From JAAXKN01 sp050258815 (lineage in GTDB: Bacteria > Bacteroidota > Ignavibacteria > Ignavibacteriales > SURF-24), in assembly GCA_050258815.1 (NCBI GenBank), contig JBLMZM010000260.1, forward strand, positions 1 through 32,883: a DNA stretch of 32,883 nt. Reading direction: 5' to 3'. The notes beneath the pieces are model-generated. The model ran no database searches and was not told where the DNA came from. It saw only the letters and a list, made by a program, of their open reading frames with translations. The translations under genes and the position numbers were made by a program. The stretch's first letter is position 1; each line of letters starts with the position of its first letter. This document shows positions 24,031 to 32,484 of the stretch, in pieces.

Positions 24031-25662
24031 ATGGATATAAAAATGTATGTAAAGACTGCGCTGGTCATTCTTCTGCTATCAGCGTTTAACCCCGCATTTG
24101 CACAGACCGCATTTAACATTAAAGACAGCACCGGGGTCTCTCTTTTTTATGTAAGAAGCGACGGCAATACAGGAATTGGTACTGTCAACCCTCTTGTACG
24201 CCTTCAGGTTATCGGAGACATAAGAGCTTCTGTTCTGAAAGGCATTGGCAGCAGACTCTTGTTCGCCGACGAAAACGGAACCCTTTTTGCCAGGGGCACC
24301 CTGCCAAAACCTGCCTGGTCACTGACAGGAAACAGCGGCCTCAGTGATTCAATTTTCCTGGGTACCACTGATATGAGTCCCCTTGTATTCAGGACAGGGG
24401 GCAGCACCCTGGGTTATGAAAGAATGAGGATAACGGGTGACGGCAGGATCACGGTCAATAATCCGCAGCCCCGGCCGGGGGACCTGTTTGCAGTTTACGG
24501 CTCCGGTACACCCGGCTCTGTAAACTCCTATATATCGGCTTATCCTTTCAGCTCTTACAGCACCGGTAATTATTCGGGAGTTTATGGTGAGAACAGGGGA
24601 GACGGGCAGGGAATTCTGGGTGTGAATTTGGGTTCAGGTACAGGCGTTCTGGGACAGAGTGCCAGTGATTCAGGAACCGCTGTAACCGGCCAGAATTTTG
24701 CGGCTGGATATGGCGTTTTCGGCGTCTCCGAAAAGGGCTTTGGAGTAAACGGGCAGACAGAGGACTCGCTGACAGCAGGCGTAAGAGGGTTTAACAGAAG
24801 TGATAATGGAACGGGTATTGTTGCCCTCGGTAACAATATACCTTCGCCGAAGGTAATTGGTAATGGTTCCGGACTGTCGGCTAATGGCAGAGAGGCAGGA
24901 GCCTTTGCAATCGGGAGGGACTTCTTATCAGGCACCGGCGTGGTTGCCTCCGGGAACGACCTTTCTGTTTTAACCGGCACCCGGAATGGTGCGGGGGTTA
25001 ACGGAAACGGGACCGGTTTTGGTGTTACGGGTTTTGCTGCAAGCGATTCAGCCCTCACGGTGACCTCTTCCGGAAAGTGGGGCGGATATTTTGATAATAC
25101 ACTCAGCAGCAGCGGGTATGCATATATCGGTGGAAGAATAAATAATACGGATTTTGGCATAGTTACCCCCGGAGCAAATGCAACGGTAATAAACGGCAAA
25201 AACGGGGAGAGCAGCCTTATGTTTGCACCGGCAGCTACGGAGGTACTCCTGCAGGACTATGGAACCGGTAAACTGGAAAAGGGTACCGCACATATTTTAC
25301 TGGATCCGGTATTTTCCGAAATGATCTTTACCGATGAGGCTAATCCCATAAAAGTGTTCGTTCAGGTGGAAGGCGAATGCAACGGCGTATTTGTAACCAA
25401 TAAATCGAAAGAGGGTTTTGAAGTAAAAGAGCTTAATGGCGGAAAATCCGGCGTGTCATTCTCCTGGCAGGTAGTGGCAAAGAGGATGGACCTGCTTAAT
25501 CCGGAAGGAGGTGTGGAATCGGGGTATTCCAGCCTGAGGCTCCCGGCTGGAATAAAGAGACCGGAGCAGGTAAAACTGCTGGTTAAAGGAATGCCGGACT
25601 ATCAGCAGCCCGTCCAGTCAAAGGGGACAAAGATGATAAGGAAAGAAAACGTAAAGAAATAA
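24031..25662 (+). CDS. Secreted glycine-rich repeat protein (tail-fibre/beta-helix-like)
   Basis: 543 residues from ATG 24031; an in-frame ATG at 24043, with GGAT upstream, is equally possible. The signal peptide ends about AFAQ25. Near residues 45-60 is GNTGIGTVNPLVRLQV, a motif common in large repeat proteins of Bacteroidota and in tail-fibre-like proteins. Residues about 175-355 hold repeated short units of the form G-x-GV-x-G (for example GTGVLGQ, YGVFGVS, GFGVNGQ, AGVRGFN, GTGVVASGN, GFGVTGFA). These would suit a beta-helix or triple-stranded fibre. A conserved-looking C-terminal part, about 420-520, contains LDPVFSEMIF and KVFVQVEGECNGVFV. No T9SS tail is seen, unlike its neighbours, so export beyond the periplasm is unclear. 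It may be an adhesin or fibre; no enzyme motif is visible. Confidence 0.75.
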   Translation: MDIKMYVKTALVILLLSAFNPAFAQTAFNIKDSTGVSLFYVRSDGNTGIGTVNPLVRLQVIGDIRASVLKGIGSRLLFADENGTLFARGTLPKPAWSLTGNSGLSDSIFLGTTDMSPLVFRTGGSTLGYERMRITGDGRITVNNPQPRPGDLFAVYGSGTPGSVNSYISAYPFSSYSTGNYSGVYGENRGDGQGILGVNLGSGTGVLGQSASDSGTAVTGQNFAAGYGVFGVSEKGFGVNGQTEDSLTAGVRGFNRSDNGTGIVALGNNIPSPKVIGNGSGLSANGREAGAFAIGRDFLSGTGVVASGNDLSVLTGTRNGAGVNGNGTGFGVTGFAASDSALTVTSSGKWGGYFDNTLSSSGYAYIGGRINNTDFGIVTPGANATVINGKNGESSLMFAPAATEVLLQDYGTGKLEKGTAHILLDPVFSEMIFTDEANPIKVFVQVEGECNGVFVTNKSKEGFEVKELNGGKSGVSFSWQVVAKRMDLLNPEGGVESGYSSLRLPAGIKRPEQVKLLVKGMPDYQQPVQSKGTKMIRKENVKK

Positions 25663-25668
25663 ACAGAC

Positions 25669-25706
25669 GGGTCCCGGAGAAATATTAAAGAATAAAACCG
25701 GGACTC
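25669..25706. terminator. Hairpin between convergent genes, possibly bidirectional
   Basis: GTCCCGG at 25671-25677 pairs with CCGGGAC at 25698-25704. The stem extends outward by a G-T and a G-C pair. The loop is A-rich (20 nt). It lies between the stops of the repeat protein (25662) and the convergent T9SS gene (25715). The stem is clear, but neither strand has a real T run after it. Confidence 0.45.
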
Positions 25707-25714
25707 AGTACAAA

Positions 25715-27082
25715 CTATTTCAAAAGCATCATTTTTTTAAGCATCGAATGGCTTCCGGCATTCAGCTTGCAGATATAGATACCGCTGGCCAGATTTGAGG
25801 CGTCAAAGTTATAAACATAATGGCCTGCGGGCTTGAACTCATTTACCGGCTGGGCTATCAGCTGCCCGTTCAGATCATAAATGGTAAGTATAACGTGTGT
25901 ATCTTCAGGAATACTGTAAGGAATAGCAGTCATGCCGTTAAAGGGATTGGGATAGTTCTGGCTCAGTTCAATTGTTACAGGTCTGTTCATCTCCACAACC
26001 ACTATATCACTGTACTTGTAATTCCCTCTGCTTCCAATCATTTTCAGTCTGTATGCATAGTACCCTGTGTTGAGGTTGTTATCCACATATACATACTCCT
26101 GGGGAAAATTACAGTTCCCGAAAGCCTGCAGTTCTCCGATTCTTTTCCAGTTGTAGGCGTGGGAAGTTTCGTTGAACAGGGGAGAGCGTTCCACTTCAAA
26201 CCTTTCGCTGTTGACCTCTGATTGTGTTTCCCACAGCAGTGTAACATTTGATCTGCCTGCGGCTGAAGTAAATCTGGATAAATCCACCGGCATGGAAGGC
26301 ACCTTGCCCAGTGTCCAATCCCCTGAATAATCCGAAACCCCTTTTATACTTGCTGTATGTTTTGAAGCGTTCAGCTTACCATCAGGGAAATTCCAGTTCC
26401 CAATTGAATAGGTCCCCAGTTGATACTCATAGGATATACCCACTACATCCCCGGGAAGGTACTGGAAGGAAAGGTCAGTTTTTGCAATGCCCTCGCCGGA
26501 TATTGACCAGTATCTCTGCAGTACATTCCGGCCTATTGCATTTGGGTGAGGCTCCTGAATGGCTTTTACGCTGATGCTGCCTTTGCCTTCAACTGCCTTG
26601 ATTGTTACGGGAGTATATCCGTTGAGAGTGCCTACTTCAAAGGTCCTGGTATCAGGCGCAGAAAAATCCTTTTTGAGGGTTCCTAAAATGTAACCGCTCT
26701 TTCTGGTTAAATTTGCTCCCCTTGCCAGAGAGACAGTATTAAATATGGTATTGATCCGGCAGGAATTAAGTGAAAGTGTGCCTGTAACCAGAATGCTGCT
26801 TTGCAGGTTAAGTATACCGCACTGATTGTCAACTGACAGGTTATGGAATGCGGCTCCTGAAGGACCGGTGATAGTCTGGGGTACCGTACCATTAAATATA
26901 ACCGTTCCTCTTCCGGGAATAAATGTCCCGTTGTTGTTCCAGTTGCCGCTAACCTCGATATCCATTTTACCCGAGACTTCTACCGAACAGCCGGAATAAA
27001 TATCAACATTCCCCTGGGCTCTGGGCAAGCCGGAGAGCAGGGAAACCAGAAAACAAACAGTTAAGAAATATTTCCTCATCAT
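25715..27082 (-). CDS. T9SS-exported surface protein of unknown function
   Basis: 455 residues with a signal peptide ending about PRAQG. The N-terminal 120 residues show beta-rich repeats (VEVSGKMDIEVSGNWNNNGTF, NGTVPQTITGPSG, FHNLSVDNQCGILNLQSS). These are characteristic of repetitive surface proteins of this phylum and suggest a beta-helix. A middle beta domain follows. About residues 270-355 form the FN3-like module often found just before T9SS tails (VTLLWETQSEVNSERFEVERS). The C-terminal 80 residues are a type A sorting domain (QNYPNPFNGMT, ASGIYICKL, KKMMLLK). No catalytic motif is seen. Two ATG codons at 27082 and 27079 are possible starts, with no strong ribosome site. A hairpin at 27129-27149 separates it from the HIT gene, so it is likely its own unit. 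Confidence 0.85.
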   Translation of the reverse strand: MMRKYFLTVCFLVSLLSGLPRAQGNVDIYSGCSVEVSGKMDIEVSGNWNNNGTFIPGRGTVIFNGTVPQTITGPSGAAFHNLSVDNQCGILNLQSSILVTGTLSLNSCRINTIFNTVSLARGANLTRKSGYILGTLKKDFSAPDTRTFEVGTLNGYTPVTIKAVEGKGSISVKAIQEPHPNAIGRNVLQRYWSISGEGIAKTDLSFQYLPGDVVGISYEYQLGTYSIGNWNFPDGKLNASKHTASIKGVSDYSGDWTLGKVPSMPVDLSRFTSAAGRSNVTLLWETQSEVNSERFEVERSPLFNETSHAYNWKRIGELQAFGNCNFPQEYVYVDNNLNTGYYAYRLKMIGSRGNYKYSDIVVVEMNRPVTIELSQNYPNPFNGMTAIPYSIPEDTHVILTIYDLNGQLIAQPVNEFKPAGHYVYNFDASNLASGIYICKLNAGSHSMLKKMMLLK

Positions 27083-27128
27083 TTCGCAATAACTAAATCA
27101 ATAAATTCATCTGGATCGTGGAGAAATC

Positions 27129-27149
27129 CTCCCTGCAGTTTGCAGGGAG
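27129..27149 (-). terminator. Hairpin ending the carboxylase-to-HIT operon
   Basis: CTCCCTGCA-GTT-TGCAGGGAG is a perfect 9-bp stem, about 20 nt after the HIT stop at 27168 on the minus strand. A second small hairpin (TCTGA-GAA-TCAGA, 27150-27162) adjoins it. The T content after the stem is low (GATTTCTCC), so termination may be partial or factor-assisted. Confidence 0.55.
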
Positions 27150-27167
27150 TCTGAGAATCAGATTTCA

Positions 27168-27518
27168 TCAGCCCGGAGGCCAGTTCATTTTTCTGCCGCC
27201 CAGAATGTGCAGGTGAAGGTGGGGCACCTCCTGTCCGCTTTCGGGACCGCTGTTAATGACAACGCGGAAGCCGGTCTCTGAAATGCCTTCAGCCCGGGCT
27301 ATTTCGTTGACCGCATCAAACAGTTTACCCAGCAGCTGGGCATGTTCTGTTCCCCTGATCTGAGTAGTAGCGGCAATCTCTCCTGTTTTGGGAATGACAA
27401 GTATGTGTACCGGTGCCTGGGGATTAATGTCCCTGAAAGCAAGAACATCATCATTCTCATAAACTATTTTAGCCGGAATTTCCCTGCGGATGATCTTTGA
27501 AAAAATTGTTTCTCCCAT
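27168..27518 (-). CDS. HIT family nucleotide-binding protein (HINT-like)
   Basis: 116 residues, the usual length for the HINT branch. The histidine triad is HLHLH (His100, His102, His104) within QEVPHLHLHILGGRKMNWPPG, ending in the typical WPPG C-terminus. The N-terminal IFSKIIRREIPAKIVYENDDVLAFRDINPQAPVH is also characteristic. Members hydrolyse purine nucleotide phosphoramidates such as AMP-lysine conjugates; the physiological role in bacteria is unclear. It is the last gene of the minus-strand operon, 15 nt after the response regulator. Confidence 0.95.
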   Translation of the reverse strand: MGETIFSKIIRREIPAKIVYENDDVLAFRDINPQAPVHILVIPKTGEIAATTQIRGTEHAQLLGKLFDAVNEIARAEGISETGFRVVINSGPESGQEVPHLHLHILGGRKMNWPPG

Positions 27519-27533
27519 TGTTTAATCCTCTCT

Positions 27534-28892
27534 TTAGTCTTTCCCTTTTTCTATGTCGTACTTTTTCATTTTTGCATAAAGGTGACTTCTCTGGATATCC
27601 AGCAGTTCGGCTGTTTTGCTGATATTCCATTCATTTGCTTCGAGCTGTTTCAGGATAAATGCCCGTTCAGCCTTTTCCTTAAAATCCTGGAAGGAATTAT
27701 TTATGTTCATAATGTCATCCATCCCAGCCGACTGAGGGGGAATGAGTTTATAGACGTCCTTTTCCGAAATTTCTTTTTGCGGCATCATAATTATGATGCG
27801 TTCAACTATATTTCTGAGCTCGCGCACATTTCCCGTCCATTCCAGTCCCTGCAGTGCTTTCAAGGCGCCCGGTGTAAATTCCACAGGCGGAATTTTATAT
27901 TTGTTAATAATATCCGCGGCAAAGTGATTAACAAGAAGCGGAATATCCTCTGTCCTGTCCTTCAGTGAAGGTACGGTAACAGGAATAACGTTAAGGCGGT
28001 GATAGAGGTCCTCCCTGAAATTTCCCTTTTCAATTTCCTCCTTCAGGTTTTTATTGGTAGCAGAAATGATCCTAACGTCCACGTCAATTTTCTTATTGCC
28101 GCCGACGCGTTCAATCTTTCCGTCCTCAATTGCCCTCAGCACTTTTGCCTGTGCCTGCAAAGTCATATCACCTATTTCATCGAGAAACAGTGTACCCTTA
28201 TTTGCCAGTTCAAACTTGCCGATTCTCTGCTGTATTGCTCCCGTGAATGAACCCTTCTCATGACCGAACAGTTCTGATTCAATAAGTTCATTCGGAATGG
28301 CAGCGCAGTTTACCTCAACAAAATTCTGCTGAGAGCGGGAGCTCTGTTTGTGTATTTCGCGTGCAACCAGTTCCTTTCCCGTACCATTGCCGCCGCATAT
28401 GAGTACCCTGACGTCTGTGTGGGCCACTTTGGAAATAACCTCAAGCACGTTATGGATTGCGAGGCTTTTGCCTATAATTGTTTCGTTGCCGGTGATGGTT
28501 TTCTTAAGCTCTTTGTTTTCCTTTAACAGCTTTACCTGGTTTTGTGCATTTCTGATGCTGAGCAGCAGCTTATCGCGGTCTACCGGTTTTTCAAGAAAAT
28601 CAAAAGCACCCAGCTTGGTAGCCTTAACTGCATTCTCAAGACTGCTGAAGGCGGAAATAATGATCACGCTGATATCCACGTGCTGTTCCCTGATCTTATT
28701 CAGCACTTCAAAGCCGTTCATTTCAGGCATCTGAATGTCCAGCAGCACAACGTCAAAACTGCCTGAGATAATTTTTTCTATGCCTGATGCAGCATCCGTG
28801 GAATAATCCACTTCGTAATCCTCATATTCAAGGATCATCTTTACGCTTTCGCATATTTCTATTTCGTCATCAATGACTAATACTGAATTCAT
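27534..28892 (-). CDS. Sigma-54-dependent response regulator, NtrC/NtrX type
   Basis: 452 residues in three domains. The receiver (1-120) has Asp8-Asp9, phospho-acceptor Asp52 (LLDIQMP) and Lys102. The AAA+ domain (about 135-370) has Walker A as GGNGTGKE at 166-173, where many relatives have GESGTGKE. The sigma-54 contact loop is GSFTGA at 213-218, in place of the common GAFTGA. Walker B is LFLDEIGD. A Fis-type helix-turn-helix fills the C-terminus (ISKTAELLDIQRSHLYAKMKKY, about 423-444), close to NtrX proteins. It would activate sigma-54 promoters on phosphorylation by a histidine kinase, but none is encoded beside it. Its start overlaps the stop of the upstream VanZ-like gene by 4 nt, so translation is coupled. 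Confidence 0.94.
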   Translation of the reverse strand: MNSVLVIDDEIEICESVKMILEYEDYEVDYSTDAASGIEKIISGSFDVVLLDIQMPEMNGFEVLNKIREQHVDISVIIISAFSSLENAVKATKLGAFDFLEKPVDRDKLLLSIRNAQNQVKLLKENKELKKTITGNETIIGKSLAIHNVLEVISKVAHTDVRVLICGGNGTGKELVAREIHKQSSRSQQNFVEVNCAAIPNELIESELFGHEKGSFTGAIQQRIGKFELANKGTLFLDEIGDMTLQAQAKVLRAIEDGKIERVGGNKKIDVDVRIISATNKNLKEEIEKGNFREDLYHRLNVIPVTVPSLKDRTEDIPLLVNHFAADIINKYKIPPVEFTPGALKALQGLEWTGNVRELRNIVERIIIMMPQKEISEKDVYKLIPPQSAGMDDIMNINNSFQDFKEKAERAFILKQLEANEWNISKTAELLDIQRSHLYAKMKKYDIEKGKD

Positions 28893-29548
28893 AAAGTATT
28901 TCTGAAAAATATTAATGGATATGTTACCAAAGTACCCGAAGGGGACAGGTTCTTATTTTTTCTTAAGGCCTTACCGAAAAATTCACCCAGCTCATCTGCA
29001 GCCAGGTCCCTGGGATCAACTGCTGACTGCACGTAAAATGCCTTTTCGAAATCTTCTACAAAAATGCCAATTATTTTTGTAAAATCAAAGATTCTGGAAA
29101 TATACCCGAGATATGCACTTCCGAAAAAGTGAGCAAGCTTATCCTGGTCACCGAACTGGTCCTGTGGTGAATTATAAAACAGTTCTTTGGGCAGGTGCTT
29201 ATTTTTCAATGCAAATACCGAATCGTTGGCCGAAAAAATCGGCACATTAATTCTTAGTTTTATCAGTGGCAGTACCATCGGTATATACTTATAAGGAACG
29301 GTAGCAAAGGTAAGTGACAATAGTGCATCCTGTATATCATTATCCCAAAACTGAAGTGCCCTGTTATACAGTGTATCTGTCAGTGCCAGGTCATTAGTAT
29401 TTGCTTTAAGACCTTTAAAATAGTCAGAAGCAATAAAGCGCGAGAGTGAATCCACGGCATGCCCTAATTTTGTCACCTGGGCGTTCAGGCAGGCAGGGAA
29501 GAGGAATATGATAAGAATATACCTGAGAAATAAAGACGGTATCCGCAT
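28889..29548 (-). CDS. Exported VanZ/DUF2279-like protein
   Basis: 219 residues. The N-terminus is a signal sequence (LRYILIIFLFPACLNAQ) with Cys20 in a near-lipobox, so it may be a lipoprotein. The C-terminal third has the spaced polar residues of the VanZ/DUF2279 group: DKLAHFFGSAYLG (Asp136, Lys137, His140), then Glu165-Asp166, then VDPRDLAADELGEFFG (Asp178, Arg180, Asp181, Asp185). These families are poorly understood; some members are linked to envelope or teicoplanin phenotypes. The start overlaps the stop of the carboxylase gene by one base, and the stop overlaps the regulator start by 4 nt. It is thus translated together with both. The family assignment rests on a sparse motif and is tentative. 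Confidence 0.6.
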   Translation of the reverse strand: MRIPSLFLRYILIIFLFPACLNAQVTKLGHAVDSLSRFIASDYFKGLKANTNDLALTDTLYNRALQFWDNDIQDALLSLTFATVPYKYIPMVLPLIKLRINVPIFSANDSVFALKNKHLPKELFYNSPQDQFGDQDKLAHFFGSAYLGYISRIFDFTKIIGIFVEDFEKAFYVQSAVDPRDLAADELGEFFGKALRKNKNLSPSGTLVTYPLIFFRNTL

Positions 29549-31203
29549 CAGGTTTGAATAACTCCAGGGTTAAATTTTGGTATATCGGGATTATTGTTTG
29601 CAATTTCAATTGCCATGGAGATATAGTCCCTCGTTTCAGCAGGATCGATAATTTCATCAACCCAAAGCCTGGCTGCGGCATAAGCCGGGGTGCTTTTCTC
29701 CTCGTAAGAATCTTCAATTTCCTTCAGCAGCTTATCTGACTGTTCCTTGCTGATGGTTTTACCCTCTTTTTCCAGCTGTTTAAGCCTTATTCCGAGCAGG
29801 GTATTGCTGGCCTGTGAACCTCCCATAACTGCTATCTTTGCGTTAGGATAGGCGAAAATAAACCTGGGATCATAAGCCTTGCCGCACATTGCGTAATTAC
29901 CGGCACCGAAGCTGTTTCCGACAATAATTGTAATTTTAGGTACGGTTGAATTTGCTACGGCATTGACCATCTTAGCCCCGTCCTTGATTATTCCGCCATG
30001 TTCAGCCCTGCTGCCGACCATGAATCCGGTTACATCCTGCAGGAATACGAGAGGGATCTTTCTCTGGTTGCAGTTCATAATAAAGCGTGCAGCCTTATCG
30101 GCGCTGTCTGAATAAATGACTCCGCCTATCTGCATTTCGCCTGTTTCAGTCCTGAACGTATTCCTCTGATTTGCTACAATACCAACGGCCCATCCGTCGA
30201 TTCTGGCATAGGCCGTAATCAGTGATTTCCCATAGCCTGCCTTGTACTCATCAATTTCTGAATTATCCGCAATCCTGGCAATTACCTCGTACATATTATA
30301 TGGCTTCAGCGTGTCCTCCGGAAGCAGTCCGTACAGCTCTTTTATATTAAACTGCGGGGCTATGCTGTCAATGCGGCTAAAACCGGCCTTGGGCGTATCC
30401 CCGAATTTTCCTGTCAGGCTTCTGATCTGGGCCAGGCATTCCTCGTCATTTTTCATCATATAATCGGTTACGCCTGATATATTTGACTGTACACGGGCGC
30501 CGCCCAGCTCCTCGTTTCCGATGTTTTCGCCAATGGCTGCTTTAACCAGGTGTGCCCCGGCCAGGAAGACCGATCCCTCACCCTCAACTATAAGAGCTTC
30601 ATCGCTCATGATCGGAAGATATGCCCCGCCTGCAACACAGGGACCCATAATGGCTGCAATCTGGGGTATACCCATTGCCGACATAACGGCGTTATTCCTG
30701 AATATCCTTCCAAAGTGCTCCTTATCAGGAAATATATCCTCCTGCAGTGGAAGAAATACGCCGGCGCTGTCGACAAGATAGATGACAGGGAGGCGGTTAT
30801 CCATGCTGATCTCCTGGGCTCTCAGGTTCTTTTTTGCGGTAACCGGAAACCATGCTCCGGCCTTTACAGTTGCGTCGTTTGCCACAATAAAAAAGTTGCT
30901 GCCGTTAATCTTACCGATTCCCATAACAGTACCCGCAGCGGGTGCCCCGCCATATTCCTGGTACATTCCGAAGGAGGCCATTGTACCCAGCTCATAGAAC
31001 CTGCTGTTCTTGTCAATAAGGCTTCTGACCCTCTCCCTTGCGGTCATTTTGCCCTTGGCCTTGTGGGCATCAATAGCCTTCTGCCCGCCGCCAAGCTTTA
31101 TTTTATCCTTTTCAGCATTCAGTTTCCGGACAAGGTTTTTATAGAAATCCTCTCTTTTCAGATACATTTCATTGCTTATAACAGGCGTTCCGATTTTCTT
31201 CAT
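29548..31203 (-). CDS. Acyl-CoA carboxylase carboxyltransferase beta subunit, methylcrotonyl-CoA type
   Basis: 551 residues. The pattern DSAGVFLPLQEDIFPDKEHFGRIF followed by MSAMGIPQIAAIMGPCVAGGAYLP is that of methylcrotonyl-CoA carboxylase beta subunits. Propionyl-CoA carboxylases have DSGGARIQEG instead. The second carboxyltransferase half has GGVIYSDSADKAARFI, FLQDVTGFMVG and GNSFGAGNYAMCGKAYDPRF. The protein transfers CO2 from carboxybiotin to an acyl-CoA, as in leucine degradation, and needs a biotin carboxylase/biotin carrier subunit not present in this window. It follows the acyl-CoA dehydrogenase by 20 nt and is translationally coupled to the next gene. Substrate could also be geranyl-CoA or another unsaturated branched acyl-CoA. 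Confidence 0.9.
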   Translation of the reverse strand: MKKIGTPVISNEMYLKREDFYKNLVRKLNAEKDKIKLGGGQKAIDAHKAKGKMTARERVRSLIDKNSRFYELGTMASFGMYQEYGGAPAAGTVMGIGKINGSNFFIVANDATVKAGAWFPVTAKKNLRAQEISMDNRLPVIYLVDSAGVFLPLQEDIFPDKEHFGRIFRNNAVMSAMGIPQIAAIMGPCVAGGAYLPIMSDEALIVEGEGSVFLAGAHLVKAAIGENIGNEELGGARVQSNISGVTDYMMKNDEECLAQIRSLTGKFGDTPKAGFSRIDSIAPQFNIKELYGLLPEDTLKPYNMYEVIARIADNSEIDEYKAGYGKSLITAYARIDGWAVGIVANQRNTFRTETGEMQIGGVIYSDSADKAARFIMNCNQRKIPLVFLQDVTGFMVGSRAEHGGIIKDGAKMVNAVANSTVPKITIIVGNSFGAGNYAMCGKAYDPRFIFAYPNAKIAVMGGSQASNTLLGIRLKQLEKEGKTISKEQSDKLLKEIEDSYEEKSTPAYAAARLWVDEIIDPAETRDYISMAIEIANNNPDIPKFNPGVIQT

Positions 31204-31223
31204 AATATATCTTTCAAGGTTAG

Positions 31224-32390
31224 TTAAGACTCAGACAAAAGACTCTTAGCAATCAGCATTCTCTGTACCTCAGAAGTACCTTCACCAATTGTCAGCAGCT
31301 TCACATCGCGGTAAAATTTTTCAACGGGATAATCTTTTACAAACCCATAGCCGCCCAGTATCTGAACTGCTTCATTGGAAGCCCTGGTTGCAGCTTCGCT
31401 TGCGTAAAGTTTTGCTATTGATGCTTCGCGTGCAACTTTCCCGCCTTTATCCTTAATTGCTGCGGCCCGGTATGTAAGCAGTCTGGCCGATTCAATTTCA
31501 GTTGCCATTTCGGCCAGTTTGAACTGAATGGCCTGAAATTCAGAAAGGTGCTTCCCGAACTGCTTTCGCTGCTGTGAATAATCCAGGGCAGCCTCAAGGC
31601 ATCCCTGTGCCAGGCCCACTCCGAGGGCCGCAATGGAAATCCTGCCGCCTTCGAGTATCTTTAAGGCCTGTGTCAGGCCCTCTCCCTCATTTCCAATTAG
31701 GTTTTCAGCAGGTACGCGGCAGTTGTCGAGTATGAGTTGTGTCGTTTCGCTGGCGCGCATGCCGAGTTTATTCTCCTTTTTCCCCGCGCTGAAGCCCTGC
31801 CAGCCTTTCTCAACTATAAAGGCAGAAATGCCTTTTTTGCCCCTGGATTTATCTGTAACCGCCATTACGACGGCAGTTTTGCCTACGCCGCCATTTGTAA
31901 TAAAATTCTTTGTTCCGTTAAGCACGTAGTAAGCGCCGTCTTTAACGGCTGTAGACTGCATGCCGGCAGCGTCGCTTCCCGAGGCAGGTTCAGTAAGCCC
32001 CCAGGCTCCAAGCTTCTTACCCGATGCCAGGGCGGGGAGATATTTTTCTTTCTGGGTCCTGTTGGCAAACAGGTTGATGTGATTTGTGCATAGCCCGTTG
32101 TGAGCCGCTACTGAAAGAGCAACCGAAGGGTCTACGCGTGCAAGCTCCTCTACAATGATGGCATATTCTATATATCCGAGTCCCGCCCCTCCAAACTCCT
32201 CCGGAACCAGAATACCAAGGAATCCCATCTCTCCCAGTTTATCTGTAATCTCCGTCGGGTGTTCCTGGGATTCATCAAACTTCATTACAACCGGCCGGAT
32301 ATTATTTTCTGCAAAATCACGTATCATATCGCGAATTGCGGATTGCTCTTCGTTCAATTCGAATGTAAATGGAATACTGTTCCCGCCCAT
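31224..32390 (-). CDS. Short/branched-chain acyl-CoA dehydrogenase
   Basis: 388 residues, a typical ACAD. LGAWGLTEPASGSDAAG at 127-143 and NFITNGG at 162-168 are FAD-binding motifs. The C-terminal QILGGYGFVKDYPVEKFYRDVKLLTIGEGTSEVQ is usual for butyryl- and branched-chain acyl-CoA dehydrogenases. The catalytic base is Glu370 in IGEGTSE. Isovaleryl-CoA dehydrogenases instead carry the base on an earlier helix; here that position is Gly249 (LEGGRI). The enzyme is therefore more like butyryl-, isobutyryl- or 2-methylbutyryl-CoA dehydrogenases. AGAGGGA precedes the ATG by about 10 nt. It leads directly into the carboxylase gene and follows meaB by 94 nt, so a branched-chain amino acid or odd-chain route is likely. 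Confidence 0.92.
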   Translation of the reverse strand: MGGNSIPFTFELNEEQSAIRDMIRDFAENNIRPVVMKFDESQEHPTEITDKLGEMGFLGILVPEEFGGAGLGYIEYAIIVEELARVDPSVALSVAAHNGLCTNHINLFANRTQKEKYLPALASGKKLGAWGLTEPASGSDAAGMQSTAVKDGAYYVLNGTKNFITNGGVGKTAVVMAVTDKSRGKKGISAFIVEKGWQGFSAGKKENKLGMRASETTQLILDNCRVPAENLIGNEGEGLTQALKILEGGRISIAALGVGLAQGCLEAALDYSQQRKQFGKHLSEFQAIQFKLAEMATEIESARLLTYRAAAIKDKGGKVAREASIAKLYASEAATRASNEAVQILGGYGFVKDYPVEKFYRDVKLLTIGEGTSEVQRMLIAKSLLSES

Positions 32391-32484
32391 AATTATTGTC
32401 CCTCTAATTATTAAACCGGCTAATATCAGTAATTCATGCTGCCGGGGGGCAGCGCGTTTGTGTCAATGAACAGATAAAAATAAA

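Noticed and set aside
24582..25199. 205-codon proline-rich minus-strand frame
   Set aside because: It mirrors the glycine-rich repeats of the plus-strand gene; proline codons arise from antisense glycine codons.
30550..31227. 225-codon plus-strand frame
   Set aside because: Antisense to the carboxylase beta subunit, with no family features.
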